64,000 nucleotides of DNA from Rhynchonema sp. JSB1_4 (lineage: Eukaryota > Nematoda > Chromadorea > Monhysterida > Xyalidae), in the NCBI GenBank assembly GCA_030248065.1, contig JASAMV010002669.1:1-64000 (forward strand), written 5' to 3'. The translations under genes were made by a program, and so were the position numbers. Positions 44,560 through 54,916 of the stretch are shown here, piece by piece. A model generated the notes under the pieces. That model was not told the DNA's origin, did no database searches, and worked only from the letters and a program-made list of their open reading frames with translations. Numbering within the stretch: the first letter of the stretch is position 1; every line of letters starts with the position of its first letter.

Positions 44560-47500
44560 CTTTTTCGTTTGTCGGTAGTGGCGCGCGAGTTTCACCAGGC
44601 AACAGCGGTCTCGGCGGAACGCCGATTTGCAATCGATATCGGCCTTCTTCTTCGGTCGGTATTTGTTTGACGGTTTTCTTGAAGTGCTCTTCTGCTGATT
44701 GGTTGTCAATTTCATCAGCATCAACATTGATTTGAATTTTCTTCAAATCTCCAGACAAATCAACGTCTTCGAGTTTTGGCTCCATGGGCGGAACGTCAAA
44801 TGCTGTTGTCATTGTCAGTGCTGTGGTTACTTCACTGACCATTGCCGTAAACTCTTGTTGTTTTGGCACTCTCACCAATGTTGGGCCCAATGCCGATGGC
44901 CACAACACATTGCCGCTGGGCAAATGGATCATTTTGTCACTCACGTCCATGAAATATGTGAGATTATCCATGCCAATCAACAGCTTGGGAGACACCATGC
45001 GCTCGTTGTTCAACCAACTTGGTGACACTTTCACGGTTGGATGATTTGCTTCCAAGAAATGCAAATCTTCGTTGGTCAGTTTTGCTTGCTCCAGCCTCCC
45101 TCCGACGGACGGCATGTCAACCACAACCACATTCATTTGACGTGGAGCCTTTTTCGCCGAATGAACAACCACCGTCGTCGTTTTGTTGGGCACCGTTAAT
45201 GGTATTGCGTCTTCATCATCAGTTTGCACTGTATTGATTTGAAGGCTCCCTTCGTGCTCAGTAATAGGCAGTCCCAAACTCATCACTTCATCTTGCACCA
45301 TCATGGTAACATTTGATCCAGTGTCGTACAAACTGAGCACATCGCACAACTGACCGCCTGCATTAGCGATTGGTGCATCAGTCAACATTGTAGTAGCTGT
45401 CTTGATCGCTTTTTCAATCGGTTTCACTTCAATGCCTTTTTTATTTGCGATTTCAGGGTTGACACGTGTTTGCACGGTGGTTTTCAGAACCGAAAAGTTA
45501 TCTTCAGGCCCACCGAATTCGTCATCACTTCCAGTATGACTCGTGTCAATTTCGTTTGCGTCAGTTAGATCACCCATTTGCATTTCAGACACATCATCAC
45601 ATTCAGATTCGAAATCTTGTCCGTCACTGATATGCATGCTTTTCATCAACTCCGCCGTGTTGCTTTGGTCGCTGGAATCTGAATCTCTGTCCGTTTCCCA
45701 TTCAGTATCAGTGTCAATCATGTCGATCAGATTCACTCTCCGGCCACCAAGGCGTTCGTTCTCTTTTTTGTCTTTTTGCAATTGATAACACAGTGAGGTG
45801 TGGTGGCCTGCTCGATTGCTGCACTGTTTATATCGACAGATTTCATGGGTGCGTTGCGGACACATTCCAGCCATATGCCCTGGTTGCAAGCAAACGAAAC
45901 ACTTGTTGAGTTCCATCAATTTGCTTTTCCTTTCGTCGACAGTTTTCAGAACTGAACATCCAGTGTGTGTGTGTTCCCTTGATTCACAATACACGCACGG
46001 TGTTCTTTGCTGTCGTTTGATTGGCGACACCGGTTTTCGGAACGGAATTGTCTTTCGACCAACCGGTTTCCTTCGCTTCAAGGCTGATGTTTCATTCCCA
46101 CGAATGCCGCGACTCACCTTGTATGTCGGTTTGTTCAACCCACTTGATGACGGCAGGTCAGCCACTGTTCGATTGCTGACTTGTGTGGTCGCCAATGTGG
46201 TATACAGCGGTTCTGCATTTGGCACTGGCGAACGTGTGCGATAACGGTTTTTGACGTGACCTTGGAACTGAACACGTTTTGTGGGCACGTTGTGCATGCG
46301 TGACATTTCGTTCATCTGCTTGTCGAGCAACGAGAATTGTTTGACGACTTTTGTTATTTCTGCAATAATGCGGCTTGTTGTCTGTTCTTTCAGTGGCACT
46401 GCTTCATGCACCTTTGCTTGCACCTTTGCTGGAAACAGTGCGAGAATTTTGGTTGCAATCGCCCAGTGCTCTACGCCTGGGTCCTCAGCTTGACTCAATT
46501 GCCACACAACAGAGCGCACTTTATCCAGCAACATCAAACATTCTTTCAGGTTTGTCGAGGTTTTGCTGTACTTGTTGGGCGACACGGGTGAGAACGTCCA
46601 CAGCTTTGCTCGCATGTTTGCAATCAACACATCTCGGTCACCATACCGTTCTTTTAGCAGAGCGACAGCAACTCTGTAATTCGGAGATGGCACACCTGCG
46701 ATAACCTGCCATGCTGGAGACCCGGGCACAATGCATTCGCGTAACATGCCCAATTTCAATGCGTCACTTAGTGGCGCGTTGTCATACATGGCCGAAAATT
46801 CTGACCAAAAACCAGGAAACAACAACTCGTCATGTCCATCAAAAGATGGCGGTTTCATTGTTGGATATTGTATGAACGGACGCACCGCATTGAACGGAGC
46901 ACCGTATTGCTGTTGCGGTTGCTGTTGTTGCATGTGTGCTTGTGCGTTTGGTGTGGGTCCTGCTGACATGCTATTTTGCGGGAATTGTAACATTTCAGGT
47001 CTGTATTCTCTGTTACTTTCAGCCCAGAACGTCATTCGTTCCAAATTCGTGTAGTCAACACCGCTGTTTGGTATGGGGCCAGGTGCAGCCGATGCGTGAA
47101 ACCCTCCGTGCTGACGCGCATTACGCATGTTTGGGTTACTTAATGACGTGTTGCTTGCGAACCCACCTTGCGGCGATGGGACAGGCGAATCTCGTGACGT
47201 ACCCGATGCACTCATTGACCATTTCACCTTGTCAAGCAAGCAATTCACAGCATTCAAATATGTTTCCCATGCAGACGCCTCATCGATCATTATGGTCTCA
47301 AGTGCTTTATAACCAGGACTGTCTGCTGCTGGTATTGCCGCTGCAGCCATGTCTGCGCGAGCTTTTTGCTGCTCGTTTGCATCAACCAGCCCCTCGATTG
47401 ATCTCGTCCATTCATTCATCTCCCTGTTGAACTGCTTGAGTGCGTCTGAGTAGTACGACATTTGTTTCTTTGCGAGTCGCTTTTGCTTTTGCAGATAGCC

Positions 47501-47767
47501 GTACGCATCACTCATGTCACCGATTTGCGCGTACTCAACATTCAGCGTATCTGTGTTTGGCACGGGACTGTCGTCTTTGAAACTCATGACTCGTTCTCCG
47601 ATTTCAGCTAGCACCTTTTTTGGCATTTTTGATGACCAACGAACTGCGGGTGCTGCTTCAGCCAGTGTTTGCTTTTCAATTGAGTCAATGTCAACGCTCA
47701 TTTCGGATTTCAGGCACAAAGGTAACAAGAGCACAATTGGCAATAGTTGGGTTAGAATCAAACGCAT
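44492..47767 (-). CDS. BEL/Pao Gag-protease polyprotein, truncated before RT
   Basis: A 1091-residue open frame. The Pao Gag core (DUF1759 type) lies around residues 310-480, for example LFPGFWSEFSAMYD and LLKERYGD. Two zinc knuckles follow near residues 590-635: CVYCESREHTHTGC and CFVCLQPGHMAGMC, both CCHC. A third Cys/His cluster contains CSNRAGHHTSLC. The retropepsin (DUF1758 type) has its active site in LYDTGSNVTMM near residue 815. The frame then reaches EEGRYRLQIGVP, which normally leads into reverse transcriptase, and after about 30 residues enters LTR sequence and stops. The first residues, MRLILTQLL and on, form a hydrophobic signal-like segment, odd for a Gag; a Met at residue 24 is an alternative start. 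The frame has no internal stop, so the copy is young. Confidence 0.93.
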   Translation of the reverse strand: MRLILTQLLPIVLLLPLCLKSEMSVDIDSIEKQTLAEAAPAVRWSSKMPKKVLAEIGERVMSFKDDSPVPNTDTLNVEYAQIGDMSDAYGYLQKQKRLAKKQMSYYSDALKQFNREMNEWTRSIEGLVDANEQQKARADMAAAAIPAADSPGYKALETIMIDEASAWETYLNAVNCLLDKVKWSMSASGTSRDSPVPSPQGGFASNTSLSNPNMRNARQHGGFHASAAPGPIPNSGVDYTNLERMTFWAESNREYRPEMLQFPQNSMSAGPTPNAQAHMQQQQPQQQYGAPFNAVRPFIQYPTMKPPSFDGHDELLFPGFWSEFSAMYDNAPLSDALKLGMLRECIVPGSPAWQVIAGVPSPNYRVAVALLKERYGDRDVLIANMRAKLWTFSPVSPNKYSKTSTNLKECLMLLDKVRSVVWQLSQAEDPGVEHWAIATKILALFPAKVQAKVHEAVPLKEQTTSRIIAEITKVVKQFSLLDKQMNEMSRMHNVPTKRVQFQGHVKNRYRTRSPVPNAEPLYTTLATTQVSNRTVADLPSSSGLNKPTYKVSRGIRGNETSALKRRKPVGRKTIPFRKPVSPIKRQQRTPCVYCESREHTHTGCSVLKTVDERKSKLMELNKCFVCLQPGHMAGMCPQRTHEICRYKQCSNRAGHHTSLCYQLQKDKKENERLGGRRVNLIDMIDTDTEWETDRDSDSSDQSNTAELMKSMHISDGQDFESECDDVSEMQMGDLTDANEIDTSHTGSDDEFGGPEDNFSVLKTTVQTRVNPEIANKKGIEVKPIEKAIKTATTMLTDAPIANAGGQLCDVLSLYDTGSNVTMMVQDEVMSLGLPITEHEGSLQINTVQTDDEDAIPLTVPNKTTTVVVHSAKKAPRQMNVVVVDMPSVGGRLEQAKLTNEDLHFLEANHPTVKVSPSWLNNERMVSPKLLIGMDNLTYFMDVSDKMIHLPSGNVLWPSALGPTLVRVPKQQEFTAMVSEVTTALTMTTAFDVPPMEPKLEDVDLSGDLKKIQINVDADEIDNQSAEEHFKKTVKQIPTEEEGRYRLQIGVPPRPLLPGETRAPLPTNEKEVKAHPTQAQPSTHTSALTFTT

Positions 47768-49436
47768 TGAGTTACATTTTCAGCACAAAGCAATAAAGTT
47801 ATGACCGGGATCAACCAGTGTTAGAACGAAAACAAATGTGAATTTTAGAGTTAAACCAGATCCCAAATTTCAAGCAATGCAAAAAATGTGCTCAAATCAG
47901 TCGCGTGCTGTTTGCACAACAAACAAACGTCTGCGTGTATTGGCCTTTTACCGATTCACAGTGCTGGTTGTGTTCCAAAGGTGTCAAGGTATCAAGTGGT
48001 TTTCGTGATATTCAAACAATATGCACTGTATATGTATTAGGGATCAATCAAGTTTTGGCGATCAAAGTGGTTATGACGGCAGGTAATATGTTGGGTTTCA
48101 AAAAGATCCCTGACCAATAATTGAAACAAGTTCAATCGGTCACAAATTTAGGCCGTCAAACGGTTCAGTCCAGACTTGTGGCTCAGTCGCCAACAGTGAA
48201 GTCTAGCCTCTCGGGGCTCACTCACTCGTACGGTTGTTATATGTTCACTGTGAAATCAGTTTAAACTGTTGTTGTTGGCACTGTAACCAAGCTAAAATGC
48301 AAGTCTCGGCCCTGAAAGCTGAAGAAATCGAATTTTCGGTTTTGGTTATGTCCTGTAGTAGCGAAAGTCAAAACGCAACTACCTCTGGGGCGGCAAAAAC
48401 CTTGAGTGTCGATCACCAGAAATATGTGGCACTCGCTGATGTATTGTCAGATGTGTGCGTTCGCATGTGTACCGCAAGTGGTGTAACCAGGATATGTCGT
48501 CCTTGGTTCTTGTTCACGATATGTCGTCGAGAACGTAAAGGAATTCCAATTGCGATTTAGCAAACGGTATATTTCCAACAATGTATGTTCAACGAATGCC
48601 TACCCATACTATTTTCTACTCCTTATTTGAACTTGGTCCGAACTTCTGTGTTTCCATCAACTTTACTGGTAAGCAGCGCCTTGTCTTTGGCTGCTTCGGC
48701 TCGGTCGGAACAATTCCGACATGGGCAAGCAACCAGAGGCTGCGCCACCTTCTACAGTCACACACATTTGCTGTACTCTTCTAAGCTATCCTTCGTTTCA
48801 TTGTAACTTCATTACTTTAAGTCTCTGTGTAACTTCTTTGTTTTCCTGAGAAGTGTTTGACTGAGTTCTTAGGACAAAGACATCATTATTGTTGATCAGG
48901 CACACATTACATTTGACGTAAATTAACCATTACTTTTACAGCTTCTAGCCAACAGCTTCACCTAACCCAATTCCAATTCCCAAAACGAGCTTCATCACAC
49001 AGGTAACCAAAATAATCACTTTTACTTTTTCATAACGCTGAACGAAACCAGCGCGTTATCCTTGCGCACACCACACAACCCCCTTTTTTCTTCTCATATC
49101 ACCAGTTTTGGTGCATGTCTCGAACATGCGTGATTCAGTTTGTCTAAGTTTCAAAAATTATCCTATTTTGCAACTGTTTTGTAAGACCGATAGTAATTTT
49201 GTAATTTCACATTTCAACCTCCACGCTCACCCCAACCACACTGGCGAGGATAACAACCAACATCATCTTTATGTGCCGCCATGAAACGTGTTCAGCTGCA
49301 TCATATCATCGTATCACTCAATCATCAAAGCCGATGTCTGCTGATTGCAAACCAGCCACGTTGCCACCAGCCATATAACTGAACAAACTGCCATACAACT
49401 TATCAATGTCGTCAGCAACAATGTAATGCGCGGCAG
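47768..49436 (-). other. Leader of the BEL/Pao element
   Basis: Between the 5' LTR and gag. The sequence just inside the LTR is CTGCCGCGCATTACATTG in sense orientation, the position of a primer-binding site; I cannot match it to a tRNA. A short frame (49511-49314) starts in the LTR and encodes a hydrophobic segment, TLLLTTLISCMAVCSVIWLV. Frames on the other strand are not recognisable. Confidence 0.6.
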
Positions 49437-49782
49437 TGTGTAGCCTGTATGGCTATAGGGCATTGTGATGCAAACATACTTGAGTGGCTTAGCTTGAAAG
49501 CTTGTTTCCACCTGGACGTTGGTTGATTAAATCATGTGGTGAATGTTAATGCTGATGTGTGGGTTGATGGTTGAGCTTGTGTTGGATGTGCTTTTACTTT
49601 TATTCTTCATTCGTTTCAATATGCCTGGATAAACTTACGTGCCTGAGCGCAGTGGTTTCCTAACCGTTTGGACGACATATCCTTACGAAGATGGGGGACG
49701 ACATATCCTTCATATCAACACCTGCGTGGCCGGGCGCTATACATCTAGGCTAATGAACGAATCACCACGGGCGAGCCACACA
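49437..49782 (-). repeat. Complete 5' LTR
   Basis: 346 bp. The plus strand begins TGTGTAGCCTGTATGG and ends GCGAGCCACACA, so the sense strand begins TGTGTGG and ends CTACACA. Its end is defined by the CAATC duplication. Confidence 0.88.
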
Positions 49783-50386
49783 CAATCTGTGGCCTTTTTG
49801 TGTCACAATTCTGGCGATGAATGTAACCACCTAATTTAGCGGCAATTTAATGGATTTTTAGGCCTGTCACGGAGCTAGATAGAGTTAAAAAAATTTAAAA
49901 ACCTTATTTTCTGGTACTTTCGACGATGCTCTATTTCCCCATTGCATTCTTATTCCCACAGCGCTAAGCGTGGCCTTAAAATTTAGGGACAAACTTGTGT
50001 TCTCGAAAAATATGGCCGATTTTTGGAACGTTTCGCGCCCTCACCGTGTGAAGCAATCCTTTGAGCGACTGAAGTTGTAATGGTAAGCTATTCAGAAGTT
50101 GTTGTAATCCTATCCACGTGTTACTTGACCTTCAACTTATTTGGGGTTTCTGCACCGGTCGTTCCAATTTGTGCAAAAATTCACTTTTTTCTGGAACGAA
50201 AAGTCGCTCTACCAAGAGATAGCAAATCTCCAAGGAGCTTAAAATTTGTGCGTGACATAGGCTGTCGGAATGCTTTCCAACGGTATGTAACAATATGTCC
50301 TGCTACCCTTCCTTCGGTTATGTCCCGAGCCCTTTAAACATCACTCTTTGGCCAACAGCCGGCACAATGCACTGCACTAAAGAACA

Positions 50387-50662
50387 GAATTTCTTGTGGC
50401 GACTAGACTAAACAGTTCGTCTGCTTTAAAACTGTAGTTTTCGCGCGCTACAAGCGCTGCCAAAGAAATGTTTCGAGTGACGCGCGACCCGCGCCCGCAA
50501 GTGTGGCCATGCAAACGCGGAGCGGGTCTAAAACATAGAATATTTTTCTGACCCGCGACCCGCGCCCGCAAGTGCGGCCATGCAAACGCGGAGCGGGTCT
50601 AAAACAGAATATTTTTCTGACCCGCTACCCGCGCCCGCGTTTGCATGGCCGCGCCCTAAATC
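50387..50662. repeat. GC-rich repeat with internal duplication
   Basis: It is the inverse of the repeat at 39651-39855. An 80-90 bp unit around GCGGCCATGCAAACGCGGAG is present twice in tandem. It ends GCATGGCCGCGCCCTA. Confidence 0.7.
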
Positions 50663-50813
50663 GCAAGATTTCCCCCAAAGCAGTGCCGTCTTATTTATTT
50701 ATGTTTCACAATCACATGTTCACCATACCAACTCGGTGACTAAGTACGATGTTATACAGTATGTGTGTATGTGTACATGAAAGATGAAATGCAACTCTGG
50801 CTAATATATACTA

Positions 50814-51071
50814 TTGGTCGCACAATGACTTTATAAGAATTTGTCAAATTTTTTTCCTGAATCGTAAAGCAGGAAAGTGCCGTTGCGTTCAGTCACACAC
50901 AAAGAATGCAGTCACCAAAATGTTTCAGACACGCAGCAGGGTGCTCTGCGCTAGATTATTTTCAGATGAAAATGTTTTGTGAGAATTACAAATAGCTCAA
51001 TGGTTAAGAGTGACTGAACCTGAAAATCAGAATTGATTTGATGAATTCTTATGTAATCATTGTGCGACTAA
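50814..51071. mobile_element. MITE family I, first of a tandem pair
   Basis: TTGGTCGCACAATGAC to GTGCGACTAA, TA on each side. It shares the middle TA with the next copy and closely resembles 18359-18630. Confidence 0.85.
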
Positions 51072-51073
51072 TA

Positions 51074-51349
51074 TTGGTCGCACAATGACTATATGAGAAT
51101 CCATCCAAAATTTTTCCTGAATTGACAAGCCAGAAAATAAATAACATCCCCCCCAACAATCCCACATAAACTATGCAGTAAGCGAAATGTTTCAGGGATT
51201 AAAAACGTGGTTGACTGGCTGGTTTATTTTCAAATGAAAATGTTTTGTAAGAAATACAAATAGCGCAGTGGTTAAGCGTAGCTCATCTTTGGAATCCTGA
51301 AGATCAAGGTGGTTTTGGATGGATTCTCATATGGTCATTGTGCGACCAA
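51074..51349. mobile_element. MITE family I, second of a tandem pair
   Basis: TTGGTCGCACAATGAC to GTCATTGTGCGACCAA, TA on each side. The body has diverged from the first copy. It includes AATAGCGCAGTGGTTAAGCG, which resembles a tRNA A box. Confidence 0.85.
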
Positions 51350-52187
51350 TACCTAATGTTGCCGACGGAAGGCAAAGACGCAATGCAGCCCCAAATGAGC
51401 GCAAGAAATAATGCGCCAGTAACTATTCGCTTCACAAATATTGGTATTCATATTCGTTACTTGACTCCTACTTGACGTTTAGTAAAGCCGAAACTCAAAT
51501 AGCGGTACACGCGCTATGTGATGTCGGCTACTTTTTGTCAAAGTACAAATTTGTGTTTTCACATGTGTGGCAATAATTGTCTGGTTTGGTCTCAAGGTTT
51601 CATGCAATGGATGATGTTAACACCTTTGTCAAACATTTATGTCAGGCTAAAGTGCATAGCGTTCTCATTGTATTAATTTGTTTTATTGCCATAATGACTG
51701 GATATGTTTAACTTCCCTGAGGATTGGTCACAAATTGTCCGGCACACCTGATGTTTCGCAAGTGTGTACGATCGAAAAAAAACAGACAAAAATATTTATT
51801 GAAGTACTGATGCATGACATAACGCCATGAAAACATGTGCTTCGTGTAAAGAAAACTCTTTATGGTATTCAGCAGCAGTTCTGCTTTCCGATTAATGAAA
51901 TTAGTGTCACAATAAACGAAACATGACAATTCTGTACACATACGCCGCGGGGTTGAATAGGATTAAAAAGAAAGTGCGGCATTCTACAGATGCACACTTT
52001 CCGAACAATTCTGGTTAGCCCCCCCTCCCTCAACCAAGCTCTTCAGTTGGTTTTGGTGGGAAAACTATTAGCTCTGGGTTAAAGACTTGAAAACAAGGAA
52101 CTAGGTATATACAGTGTGTAAAGATAAGCAGACCAGGCGTGAAGTGTGTAAGATATTCAATATGTACACTGTAGGCACGGGAACATA
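51350..52187. other. No gene recognised
   Basis: AT-rich sequence without supported exons or repeat borders. Confidence 0.45.
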
Positions 52188-54367
52188 CAGTCCGTGACGA
52201 ATTATGTGGCCACTTTGCAGCGCCAGGCGTTGTGCACATAAGGATAGGGCGGTCGGCTTGATTTGTGCTTTCTGCACAGAGCAAATGGCGCGCGCGCCGC
52301 GCGCGTTTCTTCTCAGTTTTGTCATACATCCAAAGGCGGCAATTCAAACGTGCGTGCTGTTTGTAGCACATGGAGCTGTTCACGTGTGCATCACATGGCG
52401 TCGGGCAGCAAGTTATGGAAATAAAAACGGAGAGCATTGTGGGGCGCATCTATGATCAGCCAGTGACCAATCACATATGCAGAGTATCCTTCAGTTTGGT
52501 GCAGACAATAACTGAGCAGGCCACCACAAAAAGCTAGCAACAAACAAAATACAAGACATGCTGTGAGGTTTTATCTTGTATTGCCTGCTTGTCTTTCATC
52601 ATTATCTGCTTTCTCTTGCAGTCATGTGAGTGCTGTGTTTGTTCATTTCTGTTCTTCTGGCTTGAAAGTGTTTCTTTTCAGCTTTGCTGTTTCACATCCA
52701 ATACGGAAAAGCACATCGAAGATATGGCCACAAAAGCTGTGATCAAAAATCAACCTGCAAAAACTTTGTGACATGCTAAATAAAGACAAGCGGCAAACTT
52801 GTTCACGTAAAGTTCAAAATTGATCTCGCGTTTTGATAAATTGTGAATTCATTGCATAAATAAATGGTCGCTGTTACTCATTCCATATGCATCCTGTGTG
52901 ATTATTGGAAAACGGGGCGCGCGCGGCGCGCGCTAACTTCTCCTGTTGCCAAGCTACCGTACTCTTGCAGATCACCCTATACTTATGTGCACGACGCCTG
53001 GCGGGCCATTAATTTCTTTGGGAATTTTGGCAATTTTGGGAATTTTGGGCGACAATGCTTAAGGATAGTACGGTATTGGCGAAACTGACCCGCTGAAAGC
53101 AGTTTTGGCGGGAAAAAATTACAGGGTGCTTTTTAATTTCATTTGCACATACAGATGTTTGGGAGCATGGCAGCATGCTGAGCAGCGGACGCGCTTGCTT
53201 GGCTTGGTTGCTGTAGTCACGTTTTACGCACGTGTAAACGCTTGTGACCGCGTGCGCGCGTGTCGGTCATGTCTATCACTAATTTCAGTCACTCACTTTT
53301 GTCAGTCAGTCGAATTATGATGATTTGCAGAAACGGCGCTCCTACAGCCTAAAAACACAGGTTACGCATGTATATCACTAACAAACATACATTACACTAA
53401 AATTACTTACGGAAATTTAATTAACAAGCTTAACTGACAAAACAATGTACATCAACCCGTAAACAAAATGAACAACAGTAAAACACCTGCAGTATGCGCA
53501 GAACAATAATGTACCCGCCCAGAGCGAATACGTGAGTCAAATTAACGGCACGGACAATATTCGGGAGCTCGGGAGGATCGGGAGGTGGTTGATCCATCAG
53601 AGAGTTTTTTACTTTACAAATGCAGTAGAAAAGTATGATAATGTGCTTCTTCTTCTTATGTTTGGGTGATTCGTACAAAATGATGCAAAGGGGATAAGTG
53701 CAAGGACGAAAATCAAAACTAGCGCCACGCACAGAAATTGCACAATTGCTGCTAAATAGTCGTTAATCATTGCCTTGAGTGCTTCCCCAAAATTTGTCCT
53801 CAACGGCCCCACATAAAAAGTAACGACCATGCAAGAACTGCAAGCAACCACACCAATCAAACATCCCGCTGTGACGCGCCAAATGAGACACCTGCACGCG
53901 GAAACAAGCGCAGATATCAATGTCCTTCCTTAGCCCGAATGGTGGGTGCAACCACAACAATAACTTATTGCCCATAAATGTCACAGGCCATATCAACCTC
54001 TTACATATACAAACCGTTCTGTTCAATTACTAGTCTCATTACCTACGACAACGAGAGGCGCACTGTAAATCATAAAAAAGCGACAAAGTGTACCCTTATG
54101 TTAACGTTACACAAATAAAATTCCATACGAGAAAACTAGCCACACGGTTACACAGTGCTCCGGTTCGCCCAAACAGATTAGGAAGCGTTCGCCCAAAGAG
54201 CCGTAAGTAACGGTTGCAAATAAGTGCTCCCAAATTATTCAATTTTCCCACACACCCTGTACCTTCGCCCAAAATTTCCAAAATTGCCAAAATTCCCAAA
54301 GAAATTAATGGCCCCTGGCGCGCGCGCGCCGGCGTTGCAAAGTGGCCACATAATTCGTCATGGACTG
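52188..54367. mobile_element. TA-flanked inverted-repeat transposon, 2.2 kb
   Basis: CAGTCCGTGACGAATTATGT begins the element, and the inverse of CAGTCCATGACGAATTATGT ends it, bounded by TA. The repeat continues through GGCCACTTTGCA. Inner inverted similarity exists between 52210-52310 and 52917-53000, both with GCGCGCGCG runs, and between 53003-53048 (GGAATTTTGGCAATTTTGGG) and 54245-54310. The termini and TA suit Tc1/mariner, but no transposase with a DDE/D core was found. Confidence 0.75.
53487..53891 (-). CDS. Possible multi-pass membrane protein exons
   Basis: After the acceptor at 53892 (CGCGTGCAG), one frame reads AGCLIGVVACSSCMVVTFYV and then DYLAAIVQFLCVALVLIFVL, two likely membrane spans. 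A second frame further on reads MDQPPPDPPELPNIVRAVNL and THVFALGGYIIVLRILQ, ending at a GT. The frames differ, so a small intron or a frameshift must lie near 53640-53700. It could be a host fragment inside the TA-flanked element. No family is recognised. Confidence 0.28.
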
Positions 54368-54916
54368 TAATTCAGAAAGATCAACGCTTGTAAAATGAGG
54401 GTCTGAGGGGGGCCTCATGCGGACTTCTCAGGCTTGATGTTTACACGCTAATGGACAGGGTGACGCACTCAGTGCACGCGCGTGTACCGTCACGGCAAGC
54501 ACATGTACATGCACACCTACCGTAACCCGCCGGGAATTGATCAAAGTGGTGACAGCATGACGAAATTCAATTTCAGTGTTTGCAATCATGATTTTTGTGA
54601 ACTTTTGAATATAATTTTGCTAAATATTCTGCGCATGATTTGTGTTATGGGCGCTGGCCCAGATTACATATTACAGGTTTTGCTTCTGCTTCGGACTGTG
54701 GGGAGTCACTGTGGGTGACAGTGTGCTTACAGCATATGTGAGCGCGCAAAGTCACGTGTACTCACCTTGGCCACGACAGAAAGCCGTCGCATGCGACGTT
54801 TATGTTGCTGCACGACGCGTTTGCCGCTGTTATTGGTTGTCGACATATGTAATTGTCCTGATGCTCTGATTTTTTATATTGTGATGTTTCATCCCAGATA
54901 CACTTCGACCAAAATA
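54368..54916. other. Upstream region of the transporter gene
   Basis: No exon found. An in-frame ATG at 54767 would add 50 poorly characterised residues to the transporter. GATGTTTCATCCCAG at 54883-54897 could be an acceptor if an upstream non-coding exon exists. Confidence 0.4.

Larger units (their letters stand above)
44397..49782 (-). mobile_element. BEL/Pao LTR retrotransposon lacking pol
   Basis: The element is flanked by the 5-bp duplication CAATC (44392-44396 and 49783-49787). The upstream LTR is complete (49437-49782, 346 bp, TG...CA ends in sense orientation). The downstream LTR keeps only its last 163 bp (44397-44559), identical to the corresponding part of the other. Between them lie a leader of about 1.67 kb and a long gag-protease frame. 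Reverse transcriptase, RNase H and integrase are absent. It inserted in the right arm of the foldback. Confidence 0.92.
42475..50338. repeat. Large foldback element split by two later insertions
   Basis: The left arm (42475-42948 plus 43741 to about 44110) is matched in inverted orientation by the right arm (about 44120-44396 plus 49788-50338). Examples are TTAAAGGGCTCGGGACA with its inverse at 50320-50338, GTAACACGTGGATAGGATTA with TAATCCTATCCACGTGTTAC, and in the inner part a diverged match between 43858-44025 and 44205-44385. The two gaps coincide exactly with MITE F and with the BEL/Pao element. Without them the element is about 1.7 kb with arms of about 0.8 kb. It ends in TTTAAAGGG, as do the palindromes at 37657-38757. 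Confidence 0.82.

Noticed and set aside
44492..47767. Host gene for a zinc-knuckle protein
   Set aside because: Pao-type Gag core, CCHC knuckles, DTGS protease, flanking LTR sequence and a 5-bp target duplication show a retrotransposon.
48234..48560. Gene on the plus strand in the BEL leader
   Set aside because: It is antisense to the element, has no family match by eye and no splice support.
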